From: Clostridium sp. cel8
GTDB taxonomy: Bacteria; Bacillota; Clostridia; Clostridiales; Clostridiaceae
Direction of reading: 5' to 3'
Length of the DNA: 64,000 nucleotides
Assembly: GCF_014050525.1 (NCBI RefSeq)
Contig: NZ_JACGAG010000010.1
Location: forward strand, 1 to 64,000
In this document: one piece after another, positions 9,222 to 17,836 of the stretch
Layout: every line of letters begins with the position of its first letter
Position numbering within the stretch: the first letter of the stretch is position 1
Notes under the pieces: generated by a model
The model's input: only the letters and a program-made list of their open reading frames with translations
What the model was told of the DNA's origin: nothing
The model's database searches: none
Program-made: the position numbers and the translations under genes

Positions 9222-10070
9222 TTAGTTTAAAAACTTCTTTATATTGTCCCACATATCACAAATGGCATCTTTAGCTTTGCTGTTTTCATAACATATTATT
9301 GGCTTAATTTCATTTATAGACTTCATAACTAAATCATCATATGGAATTTTCCCTGCTAAAATCAAATTTCTACTTTCAATAAACTTCTCTATTTTATTTG
9401 TAATAGCATAGTTTACGTCATATTTATTTATGCAAACCATAGTTAAAATTTCAAAGTGATTACACAAATCAATTATTCTTATTAAATCTTGAAATCCTGA
9501 CTCTGTTGGCTCTGTTACAACAAGTGCCACATCCGTTCCTGTTATTGAAGACATAACTGGACATCCAATACCTGGTGAGCCATCTATTATAGTCAATTTA
9601 TTATCTTTATTGAATTTTTTCCCGTTTTCTCTTAGAGAATTTATCAGTTTTCCCGAGCCGTCACCGCCTATATCCATTTCTGCTCTTGAAATTATTCCTT
9701 TATCAGTCTTTGTTACAAATGTATCTGCAGTCTTTTCATCCTTTAATTCTATAGCATTTTGTGGACATACCAAAGTACATGCTCCACAGCCTTCACATGA
9801 AAATGGATTTACAGTAAAATTATCTATAGCTTTAAACTTACATACACTTTCACATTTTCCACACTTGATACAGAGTTTTTCATCTATACTTGCCTTTTTT
9901 CCACCTATAAATTTACTTTTTTGAATATCATGACCCTTGTAGAATAAATATAAATTAGGTGCATCCACATCACAATCTACTCTTATTACATCTTTAGCAA
10001 GTTCAGATATAGCCGTTGCAATAGTTGTCTTTCCTGTACCACCTTTCCCACTTACAATTACTAATTCCAA
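9222..10070 (-). CDS. MinD/Mrp-superfamily ATPase with inserted 2[4Fe-4S] ferredoxin domain (second copy)
   Basis: A 282-aa P-loop ATPase. The deviant Walker A GKGGTGKT is at the N-terminus and DGSPGIGCPV is the switch region. Between about 65 and 105 sit two clostridial ferredoxin motifs, CIKCGKCESVC and CEGCGACTLVCP. Such proteins couple ATP hydrolysis to iron-sulfur or electron transfer steps and occur in ORP clusters. The start is TTG, seven bases after GGAGG, and it overlaps the end of the preceding paralogue by 10 bases, so translation is coupled. The two neighbouring copies may form a heterodimer. Confidence 0.85.
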   Translation of the reverse strand: MELVIVSGKGGTGKTTIATAISELAKDVIRVDCDVDAPNLYLFYKGHDIQKSKFIGGKKASIDEKLCIKCGKCESVCKFKAIDNFTVNPFSCEGCGACTLVCPQNAIELKDEKTADTFVTKTDKGIISRAEMDIGGDGSGKLINSLRENGKKFNKDNKLTIIDGSPGIGCPVMSSITGTDVALVVTEPTESGFQDLIRIIDLCNHFEILTMVCINKYDVNYAITNKIEKFIESRNLILAGKIPYDDLVMKSINEIKPIICYENSKAKDAICDMWDNIKKFLN

Positions 10071-10891
10071 GAAAGCACCTCCTTTACTTGTTTTGAAAGA
10101 TTGTCAAATAAGGTTTTATAATATTCATCATCATATAGAAGTTCTCCCTTTGAATAAACAACTGCAGTATTTCTATTGTAAGGAATTGTTCCTATTAACG
10201 GAATTTTTTCTTGACTACAATACTCTTTTACTATATTTCTCTTTCCGTTATCTTTATTTATAATAATACCAAATGGTATTCTATATATCCTAACAAGTTC
10301 AACTGCCATCTTAAGATCATGAAGTCCAAACTCTGAAGGTTCTGTAACGAGCACTGCACCATCAGCATATTTTAATGTATTTGCTACATTACATGAAGTT
10401 CCAGGTGGACAGTCAATTATATTTAATTCATTTGGTAAATGTTCAAGGAGCTGTCTTATGACTGGTACTGCCATTGGTTCACTTATATTCAAAATCCCTC
10501 TACTGCAATTTATGCCTCTTGTTTTTCCCTTTTCAATCTTTCCTATTTCCCTTTTTCCATAAGTTATAGCATTATACTTACATGCAATCTGACAAGCACC
10601 ACATCCATGACATAATTTTTGGAAAAGAATAATATCTTTTTTCACTTTAGCAAGTGCATTGAACATACAAACATCTACACATTCACCACAATTAATGCAC
10701 TTACTGTCATCTATAATTGGATATTCAACTTTAACTTTCTCTTCTATATCCACCTTTGGCTTTAAAAACAAAAAACCATTTGGTTCTTCTACATCACAGT
10801 CTATGTAACTTGCTCCAAATGCAAGAGCCAAGTTAGTAGAAACTGTTGTTTTACCTGTTCCTCCTTTTCCACTTAGAACTGCTATATTCAA
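10061..10891 (-). CDS. MinD/Mrp-superfamily ATPase with inserted 2[4Fe-4S] ferredoxin domain (first copy)
   Basis: A 276-aa paralogue of the next gene with the same layout: GKGGTGKTT at the N-terminus, CINCGECVDVC and CHGCGACQIACK at about 65-105, and a DCPPGTSC switch motif. A longer reading from 10924 is possible, but it would overlap the NifX-like gene and lacks the family start. TTG at 10891, with GGAGG at 10903-10907, gives MNIAVLSGKGG, the usual beginning. The family is soluble and cytoplasmic. The partner metalloprotein is probably the NifX-like product encoded just upstream. Confidence 0.85.
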   Translation of the reverse strand: MNIAVLSGKGGTGKTTVSTNLALAFGASYIDCDVEEPNGFLFLKPKVDIEEKVKVEYPIIDDSKCINCGECVDVCMFNALAKVKKDIILFQKLCHGCGACQIACKYNAITYGKREIGKIEKGKTRGINCSRGILNISEPMAVPVIRQLLEHLPNELNIIDCPPGTSCNVANTLKYADGAVLVTEPSEFGLHDLKMAVELVRIYRIPFGIIINKDNGKRNIVKEYCSQEKIPLIGTIPYNRNTAVVYSKGELLYDDEYYKTLFDNLSKQVKEVLSWN

Positions 10892-10910
10892 TGTAAAATC
10901 ATCCTCCAAT

Positions 10911-11273
10911 CTAGTTTGAACCATGCTTAGCAGAACCTGCTACTTTTATCTTTTCTAATTCTCCATTTTTATATTTTTCAAGTGCCAACATTACGGGTAT
11001 GTTCTCACACTTGTATGCTTTAATTCCACATTTTTCAATAAGTTTAAAGGCATTTGGTCCAAGATGTCCTGTAATTATAACATCTACTTTTTCATCTATT
11101 AACTGATTGGATGCAGCAATGCCTGCTGCACTATTTGAAGTTTTTCCCTTGTTTTCTAAGACTTCAATTTCTCCACTATCTGTATTATATATCTGGAAAT
11201 AACTACATCTTCCAAATCTCATATCAAGTGGACTTTTAATATTTTTACCTTCCGATGATATTGCTATTTTCAT
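10911..11273 (-). CDS. NifX/NifB-type dinitrogenase iron-molybdenum cofactor-binding domain protein
   Basis: A 120-aa single-domain protein of the family that includes NifX, NafY and the orange protein. It begins MKIAISSEGKNIKSPLDMRFGRC and contains VDVIITGHLGPNAFKLIEKCGIKAY, both family signatures. Cysteines at about 23 and 82, plus the C-terminal His, could help hold a metal cluster. GGAGG lies before the ATG. No nitrogenase genes are present, so a general metal-cluster role, as proposed for orange-protein clusters, is likelier than nitrogen fixation. It is first in the six-gene run. Confidence 0.85.
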   Translation of the reverse strand: MKIAISSEGKNIKSPLDMRFGRCSYFQIYNTDSGEIEVLENKGKTSNSAAGIAASNQLIDEKVDVIITGHLGPNAFKLIEKCGIKAYKCENIPVMLALEKYKNGELEKIKVAGSAKHGSN

Positions 11274-11326
11274 AATTAATCCCTCCAGAATTTATCTACA
11301 ATAAATAATTTTAAGTAAAATAATAA

Positions 11327-11379
11327 TAGCATTTGCCAATTTCATATTACTATTACTTATAGTTATTGTCAAATGCTAA
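11327..11379. repeat. inverted repeat between ogt and the NifX operon
   Basis: TAGCATTTG at 11327-11335 is complementary to CAAATGCTA at 11370-11378, with a long AT-rich loop. It could be a weak terminator for ogt or an operator for the following operon. There is no good T-run. Confidence 0.35.
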
Positions 11380-11408
11380 TTATAAATTCAATATATTATT
11401 TATATAAT

Positions 11409-11936
11409 TTACTTGCTAGGCATATAAAACTTACTAACATCAATTCCTTCTAGTTGAAGTAATTTAACCTTTACATTAAGTCCTCCTCTATACCCTGTAA
11501 GATTTCCACCTGCTCCTACTACACGATGACATGGTATAAGTATAGAAACAGGATTTCTTTTAACTGCGCCACCAATTGCTTGAGCTGACATTTTTCTCTT
11601 TCCTGTATCAAACATTATTCTTTTAGCAATATCACCATATGTTATAACCTTTCCGTATGGTATCTCACAAAGTATTTTCCATACAGATTTAGAAAACTCA
11701 CTGCCTTTAACCTTTATAGTTGGCATAAAATTAGGCTCTATCCCACTAAAATAACAGTCAAGCCATCTCTTAGTTTCATTAAAAATATCCAAATTCTCTG
11801 CAGTTACACTAATTATTTCTGCATCATCATACCCTATTTTATTTATCAAAAGTCCTGTTACATTCTCTCCGTCACTTGTAACCCTAATATTTCCGACTTC
11901 AGAATTATACTTATATATGTATATCTTTTTCATCAT
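11409..11936 (-). CDS. ogt: methylated-DNA--[protein]-cysteine S-methyltransferase
   Basis: A 175-aa suicide repair protein that removes alkyl groups from O6-alkylguanine. The C-terminal domain carries the active-site IPCHRVVGAGG near 140, and GSEFSKSVWKILCEIPYGKVITYGDIA near 85-110 is the DNA-binding part. The N-terminal domain is short, as in Ogt enzymes. The reading frame extends upstream, but AAGAAGGAA precedes the double ATG at 11936/11933. The gene overlaps the end of the diguanylate cyclase gene by 26 bases, so the two are cotranscribed, although their functions are unrelated. Confidence 0.9.
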   Translation of the reverse strand: MMKKIYIYKYNSEVGNIRVTSDGENVTGLLINKIGYDDAEIISVTAENLDIFNETKRWLDCYFSGIEPNFMPTIKVKGSEFSKSVWKILCEIPYGKVITYGDIAKRIMFDTGKRKMSAQAIGGAVKRNPVSILIPCHRVVGAGGNLTGYRGGLNVKVKLLQLEGIDVSKFYMPSK

Positions 11937-12501
11937 ACAATTCCTTCTTTTTTTGTAATTTTCTTTTATACATATCATTATCAGCAATTTTTATTAACTC
12001 ATTAATAGTCATATCACCCTGTATATGTTTTTTATACTCACAAAGACCATAACTTAAACTAAAATTATATCTATTATTATTTTTATTTATCTCATCTAAT
12101 TTCACATAAATTCTGTTCCAAATTTTATGAACTTCCTCAACTTTAGTATCTGGAAATACTACTAAAAATTCATCTCCACCCATTCTAACTAAAAAGTCAG
12201 TTTTTCTAATGTTATTTTTCAAAACTTCAGCTGTATTTATAAGTAGTTTATCTCCCTCTTGATGTCCAAAATTATCATTTATTCTTTTTAAGCCATCTAC
12301 ATCAACAAAACAAACAACAATACTTCCGTTATTAATTTTCGACAAATTAAGCTTCTTATCAAGCAATTTCAATCCTGATCTTCTATTTAATACTTCTGTC
12401 ATAAAATCTGTACTTGCATAGTATTTTAATTTTTTAATTAAAGCATCTTTTCTTCTCAGAATCTTAATAAGTGTCTTTTTATCTATATCATCATAATTCA
12501 C
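11911..12501 (-). CDS. soluble GGDEF diguanylate cyclase
   Basis: A 196-aa protein that is almost only a GGDEF domain. It makes cyclic di-GMP from two GTP. The active-site GGDEF is at 108-112, and the inhibitory I-site RxxD (R99-D102) is five residues before it, so both catalysis and product inhibition look intact. The first 30 residues form a short charged helix that may dimerise. No sensor or membrane segment is present, so the input is unknown. The start is GTG with only a weak GGTG signal, so it could be a few codons off. Confidence 0.85.
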   Translation of the reverse strand: MNYDDIDKKTLIKILRRKDALIKKLKYYASTDFMTEVLNRRSGLKLLDKKLNLSKINNGSIVVCFVDVDGLKRINDNFGHQEGDKLLINTAEVLKNNIRKTDFLVRMGGDEFLVVFPDTKVEEVHKIWNRIYVKLDEINKNNNRYNFSLSYGLCEYKKHIQGDMTINELIKIADNDMYKRKLQKKKELYDEKDIHI

Positions 12502-12575
12502 TTAACACCACTACCCCCAAATATTTATATGTTTATTATATACTATTATAAGGGCAATAGCTGTCACTTAAAATA

Positions 12576-12630
12576 ATTTGTAAAAGAATCAGTAGATTTA
12601 TTTACAAATTAAATCTACTGATTCTTCAAA
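12576..12630 (-). terminator. terminator after gnd
   Basis: 16-bp arms (12584-12599 and 12611-12626), with further pairing outside. The stem contains the 12-mer ATCAGTAGATTT, also found in the terminator at 4161-4210. Confidence 0.75.
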
Positions 12631-12636
12631 TTATAA

Positions 12637-13533
12637 TTATTTTTTTTCTACACCGTGTCCACCAAATTCATTTCTTAAAGCAGCTATTACTTTACCTGTA
12701 AATGTATCATCTACCTCTGAACGGAACCTTGTAAATAGTGCTTCTGTTATAGCCGGTGCAGCAATTTTAAGATCTAATGCTTCCTGTACTGTCCACAATC
12801 CTTCTCCGTTTGAATGAATTATTCCTTTAATTGAATTAAGTTTAGGATCTTTTTTGAATGCATCTTCCATAAGTTCCATAAGCCAACCACGAATAACAGA
12901 TCCATAATTCCATACTCTTGCTACTTCTTTAAAATTCAAATCAAACTGACTTTTTTCAAGTACCTCAAATCCCTCTCCAATTGCTTCAAGCATTCCATAT
13001 TCTATACCATTGTGAACCATTTTTACAAAATGTCCTGAACCATTTCTTCCTGTATGCAAATATCCTTTTTCCACACTTATATCTTTAATCAATGGCTCAA
13101 TATACTCAAATACTTCGTCTTCTGCACCTATCATTGTACATGTGCCATGTCTTGCACCTTCAATTCCACCACTGGTTCCTACATCTACAAAATCTATGCC
13201 CTTTGACTTAATCTTTTCATATCTTCTTAATGTATCCTTATAATAAGAATTACCACCATCTATTATTATATCATGTTTATTAAGAAGAGGTAAAAGCTCA
13301 TTTATTAAAGAATCGACTGGTTTTCCCGCAGGCACCATAAGCCAAACAACTTTTCTTCCTTTAAGTTTGTTAATTAATTGTTTAACATTATACGCACCAC
13401 TTAATCCGTCTTTTTCAGCTTCTTTTACTTTTTCTAAATCACAATCAAATGCAATAACCTCATGTCCATGTTCTTTCATGTTTACTGCAAGATTATATCC
13501 CATCTTTCCAAGTCCAATTAATCCAATGTTCAT
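12637..13533 (-). CDS. gnd: 6-phosphogluconate dehydrogenase, decarboxylating (short form)
   Basis: A 298-aa enzyme converting 6-phosphogluconate to ribulose 5-phosphate and CO2 with reduction of NAD(P). The Rossmann fold starts MNIGLIGLGKMGYNLAVNM, the substrate segment IDGGNSYYKDT is near 92, GTSGGIEGARHGTCTMIG is near 125, and the catalytic-helix region HFVKMVHNGIEYGM is near 170. At about 300 residues it belongs to the short tetrameric class, which is often NAD-preferring, rather than the 470-residue class. GGAGG precedes the ATG. It faces the RpiR regulator and sits with gntK and gntP, so it completes gluconate entry into the pentose phosphate pathway. Confidence 0.92.
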   Translation of the reverse strand: MNIGLIGLGKMGYNLAVNMKEHGHEVIAFDCDLEKVKEAEKDGLSGAYNVKQLINKLKGRKVVWLMVPAGKPVDSLINELLPLLNKHDIIIDGGNSYYKDTLRRYEKIKSKGIDFVDVGTSGGIEGARHGTCTMIGAEDEVFEYIEPLIKDISVEKGYLHTGRNGSGHFVKMVHNGIEYGMLEAIGEGFEVLEKSQFDLNFKEVARVWNYGSVIRGWLMELMEDAFKKDPKLNSIKGIIHSNGEGLWTVQEALDLKIAAPAITEALFTRFRSEVDDTFTGKVIAALRNEFGGHGVEKK

Positions 13534-13636
13534 TATAAAATCCCTCCAAAATTCATTGGCACTAAATTAATTGCATATCTATTCAAATAGTACCAATATA
13601 AAATTATATTAATTTCATGCTATTTTCATACTATGT

Positions 13637-13665
13637 TATATATTAAATACGAAAATTATTTTCAA
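13637..13665 (-). promoter_or_regulatory. gnd promoter overlapped by a GAAAA/TTTTC palindrome
   Basis: Reading the minus strand, TTGAAA (13660-13665) and TATATA (13637-13642) are spaced by 17 bp. The perfect palindrome GAAAATTATTTTC (13651-13663) overlaps the -35 box and spacer, a typical repressor position. The adjacent RpiR-type regulator is the natural candidate. Confidence 0.45.
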
Positions 13666-13744
13666 ATTTAGTATATCATATAGTGTAAAATAATCAAGTA
13701 TAAAAAAAATTTTTATCTTATAAACAATTTATTAACGTTTATGA

Positions 13745-13750
13745 TATAAT
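13745..13750 (+). promoter_or_regulatory. possible -10 box for the RpiR gene
   Basis: TATAAT about 60 bp before the regulator's ATG. The -35 region is poor, and an inverted repeat (ATAAAC and GTTTAT, 11-bp spacer) covers it, so the promoter may be regulated. Confidence 0.35.
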
Positions 13751-13810
13751 TTATATATATTAAAAACTAAGTATTTCTACATAAACTTTAGATAATCATA
13801 AGGAGGCACT

Positions 13811-14668
13811 ATGGGTAATATAGAAAATAGCGACTGTTTATCCAGAATTAGAACAATCTATAGCAAGTTAAAAACTGCAGAAAAAAAAGCTGCTCATTAT
13901 ATTTTGGAAAATCCTGAAAGTATTATCCATCTTTCTATAACTGAATTTGCTTATGTAAGTAAAGCAAGTGAAACCACAATATTTAGGCTTTGCAACAAAC
14001 TTGGCTACAAAGGTTATCAAGAACTTAAAATAAACTTAGCTAGCGCAATAGTCAAACCAGTTGAAAATATATTTGAAGGTATTAATGAAAATGACGATAT
14101 GTACATAATAATGCAAAAAGTTATGAGTTCAAGTATATCTAGCATTCAAAAGACCATAAGCATGAATGAAAGTTCCCAAATGGAAAAGGCAGTAAATTTA
14201 ATATTAAATGCAAATAAGCTTATGTTCTTTGGAATGGGTGGCTCTGGTATAGTAGCTTTAGATGCATATCATGAATTTGTAAGAACAGGTATACCTTGTA
14301 TTTGTAATTCAGATTCTCATTTGCAAATTATGCATGCATCTATGGCTCAAGAAGATGATGTAATACTTGCCTTTTCTACATCAGGAAGCAATAAGGATTT
14401 AATGGATTCCATAAAAGTAGGAAAGGAAAATGGTGCTAAAATTATTTCTATTACAAGTAATAAAAAATCACCACTTGGAAAAATTTCTGATATATTATTA
14501 ACATCATATGGCAAAGAATCTAGTGTAAGAAGTCAGGCTATGGAATCAAGAATTACATCATTAGTACTAGTTAATAGTTTATTTGTAGGCGTTGCTTTAA
14601 AGAAACTAGATGTAACATTAAACAACATCGATAAAATACGCTCTGGTATAACAATAAAAAGATATTAA
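13811..14668 (+). CDS. RpiR family transcriptional regulator (probably gluconate-responsive)
   Basis: A 285-aa regulator with an N-terminal helix-turn-helix (about 20-80, including SITEFAYVSKASETTIFRLCNKLGYKGYQELK) and a C-terminal SIS sugar-phosphate-binding domain (about 125-260, with GMGGSGIVALDAYHEF and FSTSGSNKDLMDSIKVGKENGAKIISIT). It is divergent from gnd and convergent with gntK-gntP, so 6-phosphogluconate is the likely ligand by inference. AGGAGG precedes the ATG. Confidence 0.88.
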   Translation: MGNIENSDCLSRIRTIYSKLKTAEKKAAHYILENPESIIHLSITEFAYVSKASETTIFRLCNKLGYKGYQELKINLASAIVKPVENIFEGINENDDMYIIMQKVMSSSISSIQKTISMNESSQMEKAVNLILNANKLMFFGMGGSGIVALDAYHEFVRTGIPCICNSDSHLQIMHASMAQEDDVILAFSTSGSNKDLMDSIKVGKENGAKIISITSNKKSPLGKISDILLTSYGKESSVRSQAMESRITSLVLVNSLFVGVALKKLDVTLNNIDKIRSGITIKRY

Positions 14669-14682
14669 TTACTATAGTCAGT

Positions 14683-14715
14683 AGCTTACGGTTTACATCA
14701 AAATCACCGTAAGCT
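14683..14715. terminator. bidirectional terminator between the RpiR gene and gntK
   Basis: Perfect 10-bp arms, AGCTTACGGT and ACCGTAAGCT, with partly complementary outer flanks, lie between two convergent genes. The T-run is short. Confidence 0.6.
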
Positions 14716-14757
14716 TTCTAACTATACTAATTTATTTTTAATTATTAATATGAATAA

Positions 14758-16278
14758 TTAAAATAATTTTTTTCCTAAAATAATTGTATAGTAATTCAAA
14801 AATTTATTATACATGTCCTTATAAATCTGTATATTATTATAGTTAGGTTTTATAATCTTAATTGGTTTCATTCTAGGTATAGGATGTTTTAAACTCTTTA
14901 TATCACCTACAGCTGCCATTCCAACATATGCTGCTCCAAATACAGAAGCTTCTGTTGTTCCAGCAACAGCTATTTCTTTATTAAAAATATCTGCCTGTAT
15001 TTGCAACCATATATCTGAATTTGCATATCCACCATTTGCAATTATCTGTTTAACATTTCCATCAATTTTTTCTATCATTCTATATATTGAATACATATTA
15101 TAAATAACACTTTCCATAGCTGCTCGTATAATATTCCTTTTATCATGCATAAATCTCAACCCAATTAGTGAAGCAGTTGCATCTGCATTCCACCCTGGAG
15201 ATCTTTCTCCTGTCAAAAATGGTAAGAATATAAGTCCATTGCTCCCAGGATCTATTTGTGAGGCATAATAATTAAATAGATTGTAGATATTATCATATCC
15301 TTTTTCAGAAGCCTCTTTTTCAAATTGATCTCTAAACTGATTTCTAAGATATTTAAGAACTATTCCGCCGTTACTTATTGCACCACCAGCTACCCATGTA
15401 TCTTTAGTAAAACAGTAGCACCATGTTCTTGCCTCTTCATCAAAAAGTGGCTTATTTGCAGCAATTCTCAATGCACCACTAGTTCCAATTGTACATGACA
15501 TTGATGTGTCATCAAATCCACCACAACCTATATTGGCCATTATTCCATCTCCTGATCCTATAGCCAATGGTGTATCAGTTTTTATTCCCATTTTTTCTGC
15601 ATACTCTCTTTTAATGCTTGGAACTATGTAAGTACATTCTCTAACCTCACCTAACATATCAGCATCAATTTTCAATATATCCTTTAGAATATCTTTATCC
15701 CAATTAAAACTATTAATATTTAAACAAGCTGTTGCTGAAGCGTCTGTAAGATCTATTATGAATTTTCCACTTAACTTGAAAATAATATACTCTTTTATAG
15801 TAACAAACTTATATGAATTTTTATAAACTGCTGGCATTTTATTTTTAAGCCATAGTATATTACTAATAGGATACATTGGATGTTGTACTCTACATCCAGT
15901 TTTTCTATACAATTCATTGGAATCATAATTTTTTTCTATGAACTTAGCTTCATTTATAGATCTTGTATCTCCCCATGTAATAACATTAGTAAGGTTATTT
16001 CCATCTTTATCTACTGCAATAAAGCTATGCATCTGTGAACTCATACCAATGGATCTTATACTTTTAGATGATATATTACACTTATCTATAGAGTTTTTAA
16101 CCACTTCTAGAAGTGATTTAAATACATAATTAGGATCTAATTCTAACATTCCTTCTTCTGTACAAATAGTTGGATATTCCTTATAATCAAATCCAATTTG
16201 ATTTCCTTCTATATCAAAAATATTTGATCTTACTCCAGTAGTTCCAATATCAATTCCTATATAAAAATTCTTTCCCAA
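14758..16278 (-). CDS. gntK: gluconokinase (FGGY family)
   Basis: A 506-aa FGGY-family carbohydrate kinase. The N-terminal phosphate-binding motif is YIGIDIGTTGVRSNIFD, the second ATPase region SCTIGTSGALR is near 265, and FLTGERSPGWNADATAS is near 360, as in clostridial and bacillar gluconate kinases. AGAGGGTG lies seven bases before the TTG at 16278; the longer reading to 16320 lacks a ribosome binding site. It follows gntP by about 75 bases on the same strand. Xylulokinase is the main alternative, but the permease and gnd context favours gluconate. Confidence 0.87.
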   Translation of the reverse strand: MGKNFYIGIDIGTTGVRSNIFDIEGNQIGFDYKEYPTICTEEGMLELDPNYVFKSLLEVVKNSIDKCNISSKSIRSIGMSSQMHSFIAVDKDGNNLTNVITWGDTRSINEAKFIEKNYDSNELYRKTGCRVQHPMYPISNILWLKNKMPAVYKNSYKFVTIKEYIIFKLSGKFIIDLTDASATACLNINSFNWDKDILKDILKIDADMLGEVRECTYIVPSIKREYAEKMGIKTDTPLAIGSGDGIMANIGCGGFDDTSMSCTIGTSGALRIAANKPLFDEEARTWCYCFTKDTWVAGGAISNGGIVLKYLRNQFRDQFEKEASEKGYDNIYNLFNYYASQIDPGSNGLIFLPFLTGERSPGWNADATASLIGLRFMHDKRNIIRAAMESVIYNMYSIYRMIEKIDGNVKQIIANGGYANSDIWLQIQADIFNKEIAVAGTTEASVFGAAYVGMAAVGDIKSLKHPIPRMKPIKIIKPNYNNIQIYKDMYNKFLNYYTIILGKKLF

Positions 16279-16354
16279 ATTATTACACCCTCTTACTTTT
16301 ATAAATACTATAATTAACAATAATTTTTAGTCCTATATTGCTTGTCTATCTTTT

Positions 16355-17686
16355 CTATCCAACAAATACATTTAAAATTAAAACAAATATTAAGCCACAA
16401 ACCGATAGTATCGTTTCCGCTACTGACCAAGTTTTTAAAGTTTCAGGAACCGTCAATCCAAAGTATTCTTTAATCATCCAAAATCCTGCATCATTTAAAT
16501 GTGAGAAAAATATACTTCCTGCTCCAGTTGCAAGAACCATAAGCTCTGGACTAACATGTGTTACTGATATAATCGGCAATACCATTCCTGCTGCAGTCAT
16601 ACCAGCAACAGTAGCTGATCCTACAGAAAGTCTTATTACTACAGCTATTAGCCAAGCCATGAGTATTGGTGAAATAGTGCTTCCACTCATTAAAATCTTT
16701 ATATAATTAGATACACCACTATCTATTAATATTTGTTTAAATGCTCCACCACCTGCTATTACAAACATTATTACAGCTATAGTCTTCACCGATTCCTCGG
16801 AAGTCTTCATAATATCAACTATTTTCTTACCTCTAGCTAATCCAAAAGTATATATAGCAATCAATACAGATAACAAAAGTGCAATTGTTGGCTCTCCAAT
16901 AAAACCGGTAAACTTAGCAAACGTAGTATCTTTAAGAGAACTAAGTTTTACAATAGCATTTAATGCCATAAAAATTACTGGAGTTAAAGCTGTAAACACA
17001 CTTATTCCAAAACCAGGCATGTCCTCTTCTTTAAATGTCTTTGCGGTAAATAAACCCTTTGGCAAATCACCTACTTTTTTATCTATGTTTATAAATTTTG
17101 TAAAAACAGGACCTGCAAGTATAACTGTAGGTATTGCTACAATAATACCATATATAAGAGTTTTTCCTAAATCTGCATTGTACACAGTAGCTATAGCTGT
17201 TGGACCTGGATGAGGTGGAAGAAATCCATGGGTAACAGAAAGTGCTACTGCCATAGGAATTCCCACACGAATTACAGGAATATCAGCCTCTAAAGCTACA
17301 GTGAAAACTAGTGGTATCAAAAGTACAAAACCAACCTCATAGAACATTGCAAGACCTACTATAAACCCTGTCAATACAATAGCAATCTGGATTCTTTTCT
17401 TACCAAATACATTTATAAGTGTCATTGCTATTCGTTGTGCTCCTCCACAATCAGTCATAAGTTTTCCTAATATTGCACCAAATGCTAATAATAACGCAAG
17501 ACTACCTAATGTAGAACCTACTCCTTTTTCAATTGAAGTAGCTACCATAGGCATAGACATTCCTTCCATAATACCAACTGCAATTGAAACAAGTATCAAT
17601 GAGATCATTGCATTTACCTTAAATTTCATCATAAGAATCAACAATATTAATATTCCTAATGCAACTATTACTAAAGGCATATTCAA
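16355..17686 (-). CDS. gntP: GntP family gluconate:H+ symporter
   Basis: A 443-aa membrane transporter with about 12 hydrophobic segments over its whole length. SVTHGFLPPHPGPTAIATVYNADLGKTLIYGI near 155-185 and LSVGSATVAGMTAAGMVLP near 355 are GntP signatures. GGGGAG precedes the ATG. It is the first gene of the gntP-gntK unit and brings gluconate in for phosphorylation by the next gene product. A perfect GTGAAAAA/TTTTTCAC palindrome lies 75-92 bases upstream. Confidence 0.92.
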   Translation of the reverse strand: MNMPLVIVALGILILLILMMKFKVNAMISLILVSIAVGIMEGMSMPMVATSIEKGVGSTLGSLALLLAFGAILGKLMTDCGGAQRIAMTLINVFGKKRIQIAIVLTGFIVGLAMFYEVGFVLLIPLVFTVALEADIPVIRVGIPMAVALSVTHGFLPPHPGPTAIATVYNADLGKTLIYGIIVAIPTVILAGPVFTKFINIDKKVGDLPKGLFTAKTFKEEDMPGFGISVFTALTPVIFMALNAIVKLSSLKDTTFAKFTGFIGEPTIALLLSVLIAIYTFGLARGKKIVDIMKTSEESVKTIAVIMFVIAGGGAFKQILIDSGVSNYIKILMSGSTISPILMAWLIAVVIRLSVGSATVAGMTAAGMVLPIISVTHVSPELMVLATGAGSIFFSHLNDAGFWMIKEYFGLTVPETLKTWSVAETILSVCGLIFVLILNVFVG

Positions 17687-17760
17687 ACTCCCCTTCTCAA
17701 CAATATTTTTATTTCAAAAATTTTTTTCTTAATTAACCTTTCAATACAAAAAATACTTTT

Positions 17761-17778
17761 GTGAAAAATTTTTTTCAC
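17761..17778. promoter_or_regulatory. 18-bp palindrome upstream of gntP (putative operator)
   Basis: GTGAAAAA and TTTTTCAC flank a TT centre with perfect symmetry. It resembles the GAAAA/TTTTC palindromes at 13651-13663 and 49279-49290. RpiR or CcpA binding is possible, and no CG centre typical of cre sites is present. Confidence 0.45.
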
Positions 17779-17800
17779 TACAGAAGTTATAGAAATATAA

Positions 17801-17826
17801 AAAGGGCATCTCAATTTGAGATGCCT
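17801..17826 (-). terminator. terminator after the amidase gene
   Basis: GGGCATCTCAA pairs with TTGAGATGCC, followed on the minus strand by a T-run. It lies just beyond the amidase stop codon. Confidence 0.8.
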
Positions 17827-17836
17827 TATCTGTTTT

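Noticed and set aside
9610-9924. Plus-strand frame opposite the MinD-ferredoxin gene
   Set aside because: Antisense shadow of a highly conserved gene; no ribosome binding site and no recognisable domain.
10911-11273. Nitrogenase accessory function
   Set aside because: No nif structural or assembly genes are present, and the MinD/DUF89 context fits orange-protein-like clusters better.
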